A stretch of 6,675 nt of DNA from Candidatus Helarchaeota archaeon. Its GTDB lineage: Archaea; Asgardarchaeota; Lokiarchaeia; Helarchaeales; HEL-GB-A. The DNA lies in the NCBI GenBank assembly GCA_013375405.1, contig JABXJU010000225.1, positions 1-6,675 of the forward strand, read 5' to 3'. Shown piece by piece: positions 1 through 6,664 of the stretch; the stretch's first letter is position 1, and each line of letters begins with the position of its first letter. The notes under the pieces are model-generated. The model was not told the origin of the DNA, did not search any database, and worked only from the letters and a program-made list of their open reading frames with translations. The position numbers and the translations under genes were made by a program.

Positions 1-2481
1 GAAAATACCAATGGTCGAGCTGTTAAAGGAGTTTCTGAAACATCCCAAAAATTAAATTCCCCTGAATCACCTCATCCTGAGGGATGGGTCGAACTTGATG
101 AAACACCCCTCACTGAACTCGCCCCAACGATAGAGAGCTTCCTCGAAAGTGATGCCCTCAAACATGGTTACGGCATTCTGGTCCCCTTGGAAATTATTGA
201 GAACGGTCAATTACGAGAAACTTTAAAAGAATTCAGTCATTTTGAGAAAAAATTTTTGAGAAATCCCGAATTTGGGTCAGTTCTAGGCCATTTACGTGAG
301 AGATTACAATTGTCGGCTCGTGATTTTGATAAATCAATCGTTAAGTATAAATCTATTCTTAATAATAACATAAATTTGTATGAATTTCTCCACCTCCCTG
401 AAAATCCCATTATCCAACAAAAATTAACTCAAGGAGAAATCGAAACCTTAGAAAAAAAACTGAATAATATTCTAGTAAGTGAGAATACATCTATTTACGC
501 GCAAGGTAAAAAATCTTATGAAGTTAATTTTCATCCTGAAAACTTGGAAAAAATCAAAATCGGTAATAAAAACTATATGAGATTACCTATTTCTAAATGG
601 GAACTCGCTGGAAAGAGGGAAGAAATTAAGCAATGGGTCCTAAATTATTATAAAGATTTTAAAAAAGCTCCAACTTCTAAACAATTTTCCGCTCAATTTG
701 TTGGATTTATCAATCATGAAGCAAAGGCTTATAATAGGACATATAATCAATTTTTAAAAGAATGTAAAATTCCCCCAAATAAAGAAAGAGAACATAATTG
801 GACAGATCCTGCCACTATCAAATTGGTAAAGGATTGGATTATAGATTTTGTTACGGCTCATGGACGATCGCCCTATTATAGAGAAGTAATGGGAAAATTT
901 GGAGGATTTTATCATTATTTAAAACAGAAGAAGTTTACTTATAACGAGTTTTTAAAGGTGCAGGGCCATGTCCCTAATTTAGAATATAAACACGATTGGG
1001 CAGATCCTGCCACTATTAAATCGGTAGAGAAGTGGGTTGTTGATTTTGTTAAGGCTTATGGGCGATCACCCTATCTTGCTGAGTTGATAAAGGAATTTGG
1101 GGGATTTCAACGCTATCTGAAACATGAAAAATTGGTTTACAACGAGTTTTTGAAGGCGCGGGGCCACGTACCTAATTTAGAATATGAACACAATTGGTCA
1201 GATCCTTCTACTATAAAGTCGGTAGAAAATTGGATTACTGATTTTGCTGAGGCTCATGGGCGATCACCTTTTTTAAGGGAATTACAGGAGAAATTTGGGG
1301 GTTTCACTCATTATTTGAAATATAAAAAGTTGACTTACAACAAGTTTTTGAAGGAACGGGGCCATGTCCCTAATTTAGAATATGAGCACGATTGGGCAGA
1401 ACCTGCCACTATTAAATCGGTAGAGAATTGGGTTGCTGATTTTGTTAAGGTTTATGGACGGTCACCTTTTTTTAGGGAATTACAGGAAAAATTTGGGGGT
1501 TTTCAATACTATTTAACAGGCAAGAAGCTGACTTACAACGAGTTTTTAAAGGCACGGGGCTATATCCCTAATGTAGAATATGAGCACGATTGGGCAGATC
1601 CTTCTATTATAAAATCGGTAGAGAATTGGATTGCTGATTTTGCTGAGGCTCATGGACGATCACCCTATTATAGAGAAGTACTGGGGAAATTTGGGGGACT
1701 TCAACACTATTTGACAGGCAAGAAGCTGACTTACAACGAGTTTTTGAAGGCGCGGGGCCATACTGCTAATTTTGGGGGTGAATACAATTGGTCAGAGCCT
1801 ACCACTATTAGGACGGTAGAAGATTGGGTTGCTGATTTTGTTAAGATTTATGGGCGATCACCCCTTCTTGTAGAGGTGGGAAAGAAATTTGGTGGATTTT
1901 CTACTTATTTAATCCGTGAGGGATTGACTTGGAATGGATTTTTAGAGGCTCGGGGGTATCAGACACATGAATTAGAAGAAGCTATAAAGGAGGGTGTGAT
2001 ATTCGACAAAGTTGGAAAGGATTGTATGGAAGTTTTATATGATTTCCATCAATTTAGGGTATTTCATCCTTTGTTAAAAAATCATAAGCAAAAATATGTT
2101 ATTCCTGACTGTATTGTTCATGATTTTTCTAAAATTCCTCTTAAAACTATAGGAAAAAGTATATATTTGGAAGTGGGGCAAAGATTTGATACAATTATTG
2201 AGATTAAAAGGAGTTTTGCGAGCATTAGTGCTAAGGAGTGGGAAATATATGCACTGATGGCTAAAAAGATGAAAGTTTATTTTCTTAAAGGCAATATAAA
2301 TTTAATTCAGGATAAAAATGGGTGCCAAATTATGTTTTACTCCAAAAATGAATTAATCCAACAATTAAGATCGGAAATAACTCCTGATAATAAAAAAAAA
2401 ATTGAATCTTTAATTGAAAAAATTTATGCACTTGATAAGAGATTAGACCTTCAAGGAAATAAAAAATTAGATGATTTTTAA
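1..2481 (+). CDS. Repeat-containing PD-(D/E)xK nuclease-like protein, 5' partial
   Basis: I do not recognise this as a named gene. The frame is open from base 1 to the TAA at 2479-2481 (826 residues, numbered here from base 1), so the start lies left of the window. The first in-frame start-like codon, TTG at 187, has no Shine-Dalgarno, and the residues before it read like ordinary protein. Order: N-terminal region 1-198 of unknown fold; a degenerate repeat 199-264; six 66-residue repeats 265-660 with W at unit position 15, GRSP at 24-27, KFGG at 35-38 and TYNEFLK at 49-55; then a C-terminal domain about 661-790. That domain shows D703 (in IPDCIV), E734 and K736 (in IIEIKRS), the spacing of a PD-(D/E)xK nuclease core. 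The repeats resemble homing-endonuclease-associated (HARE-like) helical DNA-binding repeats; this is recognition by eye. The protein ends in NKKLDDF, resembling an archaeal PIP box. Inference: a DNA-binding nuclease, perhaps mobile, defensive or repair-related. Nuclease call moderately sure; biological role unknown. Confidence 0.75.
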   Translation, partial: ENTNGRAVKGVSETSQKLNSPESPHPEGWVELDETPLTELAPTIESFLESDALKHGYGILVPLEIIENGQLRETLKEFSHFEKKFLRNPEFGSVLGHLRERLQLSARDFDKSIVKYKSILNNNINLYEFLHLPENPIIQQKLTQGEIETLEKKLNNILVSENTSIYAQGKKSYEVNFHPENLEKIKIGNKNYMRLPISKWELAGKREEIKQWVLNYYKDFKKAPTSKQFSAQFVGFINHEAKAYNRTYNQFLKECKIPPNKEREHNWTDPATIKLVKDWIIDFVTAHGRSPYYREVMGKFGGFYHYLKQKKFTYNEFLKVQGHVPNLEYKHDWADPATIKSVEKWVVDFVKAYGRSPYLAELIKEFGGFQRYLKHEKLVYNEFLKARGHVPNLEYEHNWSDPSTIKSVENWITDFAEAHGRSPFLRELQEKFGGFTHYLKYKKLTYNKFLKERGHVPNLEYEHDWAEPATIKSVENWVADFVKVYGRSPFFRELQEKFGGFQYYLTGKKLTYNEFLKARGYIPNVEYEHDWADPSIIKSVENWIADFAEAHGRSPYYREVLGKFGGLQHYLTGKKLTYNEFLKARGHTANFGGEYNWSEPTTIRTVEDWVADFVKIYGRSPLLVEVGKKFGGFSTYLIREGLTWNGFLEARGYQTHELEEAIKEGVIFDKVGKDCMEVLYDFHQFRVFHPLLKNHKQKYVIPDCIVHDFSKIPLKTIGKSIYLEVGQRFDTIIEIKRSFASISAKEWEIYALMAKKMKVYFLKGNINLIQDKNGCQIMFYSKNELIQQLRSEITPDNKKKIESLIEKIYALDKRLDLQGNKKLDDF
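595..792 (+). repeat. Degenerate leading copy of the 66-aa repeat
   Basis: Exactly one repeat length before the first clean unit, the protein still carries the skeleton of the repeat. It has a tryptophan at unit position 14 (15 in the others), a KAP in place of RSP at 24-26, an F-x-G-F near 35-38, and TYNQFLKE aligned with TYNEFLK at 49-55. It has diverged far more than the six following units. It probably acts as an N-terminal cap of the array or is the oldest copy. The match is by eye and rests on about ten aligned positions. Confidence 0.7.
793..1980 (+). repeat. Six tandem 198-bp coding repeats (66 aa each)
   Basis: Units start at 793, 991, 1189, 1387, 1585 and 1783, each exactly 198 bp with no indels, all in frame inside the nuclease gene. 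Shared positions per unit: W3, P6, I9, V12, W15, D18-F19, G24-R25-S26-P27, E31, F36-G37-G38, Y42-L43, N51 and F53-L54. Positions 28-34 and 40-47 vary most between units. Units are also close at the nucleotide level; for example units 4 and 5 share an identical stretch of about 30 bases around the TYNEF codons. This points to recent duplication or gene conversion. The predicted structure is a bundle of short helices per unit, as in helix-turn-helix-like HARE repeats; this is inference. Confidence 0.95.
2392..2401 (-). terminator. Possible oligo-T terminator for the ligase gene
   Basis: The plus strand has A10 here, which is T10 on the ligase-sense strand, beginning about 77 bases past the ligase stop. 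It lies inside the coding end of the convergent nuclease, where it encodes three lysines. A T10 tract is a strong candidate for intrinsic archaeal termination, but A-runs are common in coding DNA this AT-rich. Confidence 0.3.
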
Positions 2482-2494
2482 ACGGTTTTTCTTT
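2475..2494 (+). terminator. Possible oligo-T terminator for the nuclease gene
   Basis: Two T5 runs (2475-2479 and 2486-2490) and a T3 run (2492-2494) lie at and just after the stop codon. Archaeal RNA polymerase terminates at T-rich tracts of the non-template strand without needing a hairpin, so this is a reasonable stop signal. It lies in the 3' coding end of the convergent ligase gene. No hairpin is evident. Confidence 0.35.
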
Positions 2495-4256
2495 GTCGCT
2501 TGTATATATCTACAACTTCGTCCGTGGTAGTAATATCTTCTATGGATTTATCTTCTCGCCAACGAATGAACCTCGGAAATCGGATAGCAAGCCCCGAATT
2601 TGTCTTTACTTTACCAAATCCCGCCAAATGTACGTTTGACAACGTAATCTCATCCCCAGCAATTTCGGCCACTATTAGCGGGTCAAACCAAACATCAGGT
2701 ACCGGCTTGATTACTGATTTCACTTGTGGAGGCTTTGTATCTCTCTTAACTTCTTCAAATTTCTGAAGGAAGAAATCGAGGTCAGAATCACTAAATCCTG
2801 AACCGACTTTACAGATGGTCTTATAATTGCCCTCCTTCTCATCAAGAACTGCACATAAGAGAGCCCCGTACGTCCTAGCTCGCTTTCCACGCCCCATATA
2901 AGCCCCTACCACCACTATGTCGATATTATCCGCCATTGTACTCTGATATGATTCTTTGAGTTTTATCCAGCTCCAGCCTCTCGCGCCAGCGGAATAGACA
3001 GAGTTTATATCCTTCGCTATAATGCCTTCGCAACCCGATTCGATAGATTCATTGAAGAATCTTTCAATTTCTGAAGCATTATCGGTAATTTTTACAGTCG
3101 CTAATTTGAGTTTATCTGTTCCTTCAACAAGCTGTTCTAGGTGCTTTCGACGGACTGTATAGGGCACATCAAGAAGATCTTGCTCACCTTTTTTTAATAT
3201 GTCAAATAGGAATAGATTAATTGGGTATTGTTCAACTGCATCATCAATGCCATATTTTCTTCGTCGGTGCATTAATTCCTGGAACGGTCGTAAGCCACCT
3301 GAAGAATCCACAGCAACTACCTCACCTTCAATTACTGCCTTATCAATATCAAGATCCCGGACAAGCTTTTGTACATCAGGATATTGAGGGGTTGCATCCT
3401 CCAAATTCCTCGTATACAACATCACCTTATCATCGATATGAATTTGGAGGCGCTCACCGTCATATTTGTATTCCCAAGCGGATATCCCACCCAATTTTTT
3501 TAGAATTTCTTCAATGGATGATAATCTTTGAGCTAGCATCATTCTTACAGGAGTAAATGTTACAATTTTAAGATTTTTAATGGTATCTAATTCTTGATTG
3601 GTTAAGATTTTCGCAATTTCCCCTAGATTGGGATAAATATTATAACCACGTTCAATAATTGGTTTATTTTTTTTATCATTTGTAAAGGCAATTGCTAGGG
3701 CATCTAATATAGTCATATCCCTAATTCCGAGACGCATTTTCCCGATCAGTGTTCGGAGAATCCATTTTCCCTCTTTTCTATTAGCTGCTTCTAATAATTC
3801 AGAAACACGACTTAATTTCTTATCACCAGACCCAGTGCCTGTTAATTTAGAAATTTCATCGAGTTCTGAATATACTTCTTCTACTGTTATAGGAGATGAA
3901 AAACGAGGTTCTGGCTTTTTTTTCTGCATAAACTGAGAGAGTGTTTTAACTTTCAATTTTTTTAATTTATCAAAAGTAGTTCCTAAATCACCAGTTTCTT
4001 TTACCTTTTCTTTGATGATTTTAATTTTTTCCCCAGTTGCTTTCTGTACGGCTCTAATTGCTGATTTTTCCGCAAGTCCGATTACATCCAGTCCTAACCA
4101 AGATGGATGTAACTTTCCTTGCGTCAATAATATGACTTTATCAATAATATCAGTTGGAGTTTTTTTAAATAACTGAACCAAAATGTCAGTCATTTCTAAC
4201 CGTTTTGAGGTTGATTCCAACTGCTCATAAGCCTCCGCAACGACCTTATACTGCAT
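2478..4256 (-). CDS. lig: ATP-dependent DNA ligase (archaeal type)
   Basis: Complete at 592 residues, a usual length for archaeal ATP-dependent ligases. It seals nicks in double-stranded DNA via a ligase-AMP intermediate, joining Okazaki fragments and finishing repair. Domains: N-terminal DNA-binding domain about 1-230 (with MRLGI at 174-178), adenylation domain about 231-435, OB-fold about 436-592. Nucleotidyltransferase motifs are intact: I KYDGER with adenylated K264; YTR at 281-283; EGE at 310-312; LFLFDIL at 348-354; IV EGIIAK at 410-415; V WIKLK at 430-434; and the conserved C-terminal RFPRFIRWREDK at 559-570. KTLSQFM (104-110) sits where Pyrococcus ligase has its PCNA-binding QKSFF stretch, so it may bind PCNA (inference). 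The ATG start gives the family N-terminus and has GAGG 7 bases upstream. It is divergent from topA and convergent with the repeat nuclease. Nothing appears broken. Confidence 0.97.
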   Translation of the reverse strand: MQYKVVAEAYEQLESTSKRLEMTDILVQLFKKTPTDIIDKVILLTQGKLHPSWLGLDVIGLAEKSAIRAVQKATGEKIKIIKEKVKETGDLGTTFDKLKKLKVKTLSQFMQKKKPEPRFSSPITVEEVYSELDEISKLTGTGSGDKKLSRVSELLEAANRKEGKWILRTLIGKMRLGIRDMTILDALAIAFTNDKKNKPIIERGYNIYPNLGEIAKILTNQELDTIKNLKIVTFTPVRMMLAQRLSSIEEILKKLGGISAWEYKYDGERLQIHIDDKVMLYTRNLEDATPQYPDVQKLVRDLDIDKAVIEGEVVAVDSSGGLRPFQELMHRRRKYGIDDAVEQYPINLFLFDILKKGEQDLLDVPYTVRRKHLEQLVEGTDKLKLATVKITDNASEIERFFNESIESGCEGIIAKDINSVYSAGARGWSWIKLKESYQSTMADNIDIVVVGAYMGRGKRARTYGALLCAVLDEKEGNYKTICKVGSGFSDSDLDFFLQKFEEVKRDTKPPQVKSVIKPVPDVWFDPLIVAEIAGDEITLSNVHLAGFGKVKTNSGLAIRFPRFIRWREDKSIEDITTTDEVVDIYKRQRKTV

Positions 4257-4263
4257 TAAAAAT

Positions 4264-4267
4264 CCTC
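4264..4267 (-). promoter_or_regulatory. Shine-Dalgarno of the ligase gene
   Basis: On the minus strand GAGG precedes the ATG at 4256-4254 by 7 bases and supports that start. Another ATG at 4269-4267 overlaps this site but is out of frame with the ligase, so it is not an alternative start. Confidence 0.6.
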
Positions 4268-4326
4268 ATTTGTGGTGGATTGATGAGTTCATAATTTAAT
4301 AACTTTTTAGTATCTAGAATTTTTAA

Positions 4327-4344
4327 CTTATTATTATTAATAAG
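4327..4344. repeat. Small inverted repeat upstream of topA
   Basis: CTTATTA (4327-4333) and TAATAAG (4338-4344) are perfect 7-base inverted arms separated by 4 bases. The centre lies about 36 bases before the topA start. It could be an operator for a dimeric regulator, but A/T-rich spacer sequence makes such repeats likely by chance. Confidence 0.35.
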
Positions 4345-4371
4345 GATCAAATTTGCTAAAAAGAAAGTGGA

Positions 4372-6552
4372 ATGGAAATGGCAACGCTAATAATAGCGGA
4401 AAAACCCACAGCGATGAAAAAGATCTCCGAAATTTTGGATGAGCAGGGAAAACCGAAAAAGAGAACAGATAACGGAGTTACTTATTATGAAGCTAAAAGA
4501 GAGAATAGAGATTTGATAATTGTCTCTGCACTTGGACATTTATACACAATAGAGGAGATTAAAAAGCCAGGTCAAAAAGGCTGGGTTTATCCTGTATTTG
4601 ATACAAAATGGGTTCCGGCTCACATAGTTTTGAAACGAAAGAGGAGTAAAAGAGATAAGAAAAGGGCTGTTGACGTTGAAAACCTAATTACAAATATCGA
4701 AAATCTTTCATCACAATGCGAATCTTTCATAAATGCCTGTGATTATGATCTTGAGGGTGCCACGATTGGGTACAATATTCTAAGGTTTTGTTGTGGTCCA
4801 GAAACAGCGGAGAAAGCTAGAAGAATGAAATTTTCTACTCTAACCAAAAAAGATATCCTAAATTCCTATGAAAACCCACTTAAATCTTTAAATTTTAATT
4901 TGATTGATGCCGGATTATGCAGACATGAAGTGGATTATGTATATGGGATTAATTTGACACATGCATTAACATTAGCTGCCAAAACAGCGGAGGGGATAAA
5001 TTACTATCTATTAAGTATTGGACGGGTTCAAGGTCCGACGTTAGCGGCAGTTTTTGGGAGAGAAAAGGAGATTAATGTATTCGTACCTAAGCCATATTGG
5101 CAGATCAATGCAAATACATTGTTAGAGGAAAAAGAATATCTGATTGATTTCTCAAAGGGGAAAATTAAATATAAAAAAGAGGCAGAAAAAGTCTTAGAGG
5201 ATTGTAAAGGTAAGCAAGCAATAGTTAAAGATAAAAAATTGAAGGATTCTACATCAGCTCCACCTATCCCTTTCAATTTAAGTAGTCTTCAATCTGAGAG
5301 TTATCGTTATTTTGGTTATACGCCTTCACAAACTTTGAATATTGCTGAACGGCTTTATTTGGGAGCGTATATTAGTTACCCTCGAACCTCCAGTGAAATT
5401 ATCCCTGAGACTATTGAAATTAAAGATATTTTGACGAAATTACAATCTAATAAAACATATACAGAATTAGTAGAGGAAGTGTTGAGCAAACCAGAGCTCA
5501 CGCCTACTAAAGGAAAAAAGTCCGATCCAGCACATCCTCCAATTCTCCCTACGGGTGAAATTCCGAAAGGAATGAGATCTAATCTTGAAAAAAAATTATA
5601 TGACTTGATAGTCCGTAGATTTTTAGCTCTTTTTGGGGATCCTGCCATTGTCACGTCTATTAGAATACTTTTAGAGATAGAGAAATATAAATTTTATTTG
5701 CGGGGGAGAAAAATTAAATATTTAGGTTGGATGAAGTATTATCCCTTCTCAAAATCAAAGGAGGTCATTCTCCCAGATATTGATATTGGCCAAAAAATGA
5801 AGATTAACGTGGATTTAGTAGAAAAATATAGCTCCTCCCCAGCTCGCTTTAATCAAAATTCGTTACGAAAATTTATGGAAAAGGAGGAGATTGGCACGAA
5901 AGCAACGCGTGCCAGTATTATTGATATCTTATTTACGCGGGGATATATCTTTGAAAAGAGCATTCATATAACTGATATTGGAGCCGCGGTATCGGAAGTT
6001 TTAAACCAACATTGCCCTCAGGTCCTTTCCATCAAGATGACTAGGGAATTAGAGATTGAAATGCAAGCTATTGAGAGGGGAGAACAAAAGAGAAATCAAG
6101 TAACGGAGGATGTAAGAGAAACTTTAGAACCTATTTTAATGGAGATAAAAGATGAAGAAAAATTAATTGGAAATGATCTCGCCATATCAATTAAAAAAAC
6201 ATGGGAAAGACAAAGCTATATTGGAAAATGCGACAAGTGTGAGGATGGAAACCTAAAAATTATTCGTTCAAGGGCAACAAAAAAGAGGTTCATAGGGTGT
6301 ACTAACTATCCAGACTGTCAGAACTCTTTTCCAATTTCACAACGCGGTAAAATCTATCCGATGCCCGATAAGATCTGCTCTTATTGTCAAGATAAATATA
6401 ATAAATCCTATCCAATGGTTACTATTAGAATTGGTGGCGGACGCCCCTTTACCAGCTGTATTAATTGGGTAAATCATGAAGATATCCAAGAAAGATATCG
6501 AAAGAAAAAAGAAAAAGAGGAAAAAGAGAAAAAAAATAAATCAACTAAGTAA
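4372..6552 (+). CDS. topA: DNA topoisomerase I, type IA (archaeal TopA)
   Basis: Complete at 726 residues. It relaxes negatively supercoiled DNA by cutting one strand through a 5'-phosphotyrosine link and passing the other. TOPRIM domain about 1-155: E10 in LIIAEKP and the metal-binding DYDLEG with D124, D126 and E128. Cleavage/strand-passage domain about 160-600: RHEVD at 184-188, SIGRVQGPTL at 215-224, catalytic Y336 in ISYPRTS, and HPPILPTG at 388-395. C-terminal Zn ribbons: C620, C623, C643, C649; then C669, C672, C696 with H702 possibly replacing a fourth cysteine. The last 18 or so residues are nearly all Lys/Glu. Two start codons compete: ATG 4372, or ATG 4378, which gives the usual MATLIIAEKP beginning and sits 6 bases after a weak GGA at 4369-4371. 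I slightly prefer 4378; the longer form is given. It lacks a reverse-gyrase helicase part. It is divergent from the ligase. Confidence 0.97.
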   Translation: MEMATLIIAEKPTAMKKISEILDEQGKPKKRTDNGVTYYEAKRENRDLIIVSALGHLYTIEEIKKPGQKGWVYPVFDTKWVPAHIVLKRKRSKRDKKRAVDVENLITNIENLSSQCESFINACDYDLEGATIGYNILRFCCGPETAEKARRMKFSTLTKKDILNSYENPLKSLNFNLIDAGLCRHEVDYVYGINLTHALTLAAKTAEGINYYLLSIGRVQGPTLAAVFGREKEINVFVPKPYWQINANTLLEEKEYLIDFSKGKIKYKKEAEKVLEDCKGKQAIVKDKKLKDSTSAPPIPFNLSSLQSESYRYFGYTPSQTLNIAERLYLGAYISYPRTSSEIIPETIEIKDILTKLQSNKTYTELVEEVLSKPELTPTKGKKSDPAHPPILPTGEIPKGMRSNLEKKLYDLIVRRFLALFGDPAIVTSIRILLEIEKYKFYLRGRKIKYLGWMKYYPFSKSKEVILPDIDIGQKMKINVDLVEKYSSSPARFNQNSLRKFMEKEEIGTKATRASIIDILFTRGYIFEKSIHITDIGAAVSEVLNQHCPQVLSIKMTRELEIEMQAIERGEQKRNQVTEDVRETLEPILMEIKDEEKLIGNDLAISIKKTWERQSYIGKCDKCEDGNLKIIRSRATKKRFIGCTNYPDCQNSFPISQRGKIYPMPDKICSYCQDKYNKSYPMVTIRIGGGRPFTSCINWVNHEDIQERYRKKKEKEEKEKKNKSTK

Positions 6553-6576
6553 TTATTTCCAAATACACACAATAAA

Positions 6577-6586
6577 TTAAATATAA
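6577..6586 (+). promoter_or_regulatory. Possible TATA box for the right-hand gene
   Basis: TTAAATATAA resembles the archaeal TATA consensus and lies about 80 bases before the probable GTG start. A transcript from here would begin near 6605-6612 and would then include the T8 tract, which weakens the assignment. Confidence 0.25.
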
Positions 6587-6615
6587 GAATCAAAAAGATC
6601 AAGAAAATTAGTGTA

Positions 6616-6628
6616 AAATATTTTTTTT
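6616..6628 (+). terminator. Possible oligo-T terminator after topA
   Basis: T8 at 6621-6628 lies about 70 bases past the topA stop within A/T-rich spacer, with no hairpin. It fits archaeal T-tract termination. It also lies just upstream of the next gene, so it may instead be part of that gene's leader. Confidence 0.4.
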
Positions 6629-6652
6629 AAACTATGAGATGCTACATAATTT

Positions 6653-6657
6653 GGAGG
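6653..6657 (+). promoter_or_regulatory. Shine-Dalgarno of the right-hand gene
   Basis: GGAGG is the strongest ribosome-binding match in the window. It lies 7 bases before GTG 6665, 5 before TTG 6663 and 11 before ATG 6669, favouring the GTG. Confidence 0.6.
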
Positions 6658-6664
6658 AATAATT

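Larger units (their letters stand above)
4257..4371. promoter_or_regulatory. Divergent lig-topA promoter region
   Basis: This 115-bp A/T-rich spacer separates the starts of two divergent genes, so it should contain both promoters. A TATA-like TTTAATAA on the plus strand lies at 4295-4302, and its complement reads TTATTAAATTAT toward the ligase, so a shared or overlapping box is possible. An A/T-rich stretch at 4319-4343 is another option for topA. No clear purine-rich BRE could be assigned, so individual boxes are uncertain. No small gene or RNA is apparent. Confidence 0.5.

Noticed and set aside
793..1980. CRISPR array or intergenic satellite
   Set aside because: The 198-bp units are uniform, have no unique spacers, and keep an open frame in multiples of three. 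They are protein repeats.
793..1980. TALE repeats, or bacterial helicase-associated (HA) tryptophan repeats
   Set aside because: The unit length is 66, not about 34. There are no repeat-variable di-residues of TALE type, and the HA hallmark LG-x-W with Q-R is absent. HARE-like helical repeats fit better.
187..2481. TTG at 187 as the true start of the repeat nuclease
   Set aside because: There is no Shine-Dalgarno upstream, the frame stays open to base 1, and the preceding codons look coding. The gene more likely starts outside the window.
2500..2766. 88-residue open frame on the plus strand
   Set aside because: It lies entirely antisense to the conserved C-terminal OB-fold of the ligase and has no recognisable features.
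3199..3556. Two overlapping open frames on the plus strand
   Set aside because: They are antisense to the ligase adenylation domain, whose motifs are intact. They are by-products of the real gene.
4257..4371. Small RNA or tRNA in the divergent spacer
   Set aside because: It is too short and A/T-rich, with no cloverleaf or stable stem beyond the 7-bp A/T inverted repeat.
5028..5654. Two open frames on the minus strand within topA
   Set aside because: They are antisense to conserved topoisomerase sequence, including the catalytic Tyr region, and have no independent support.
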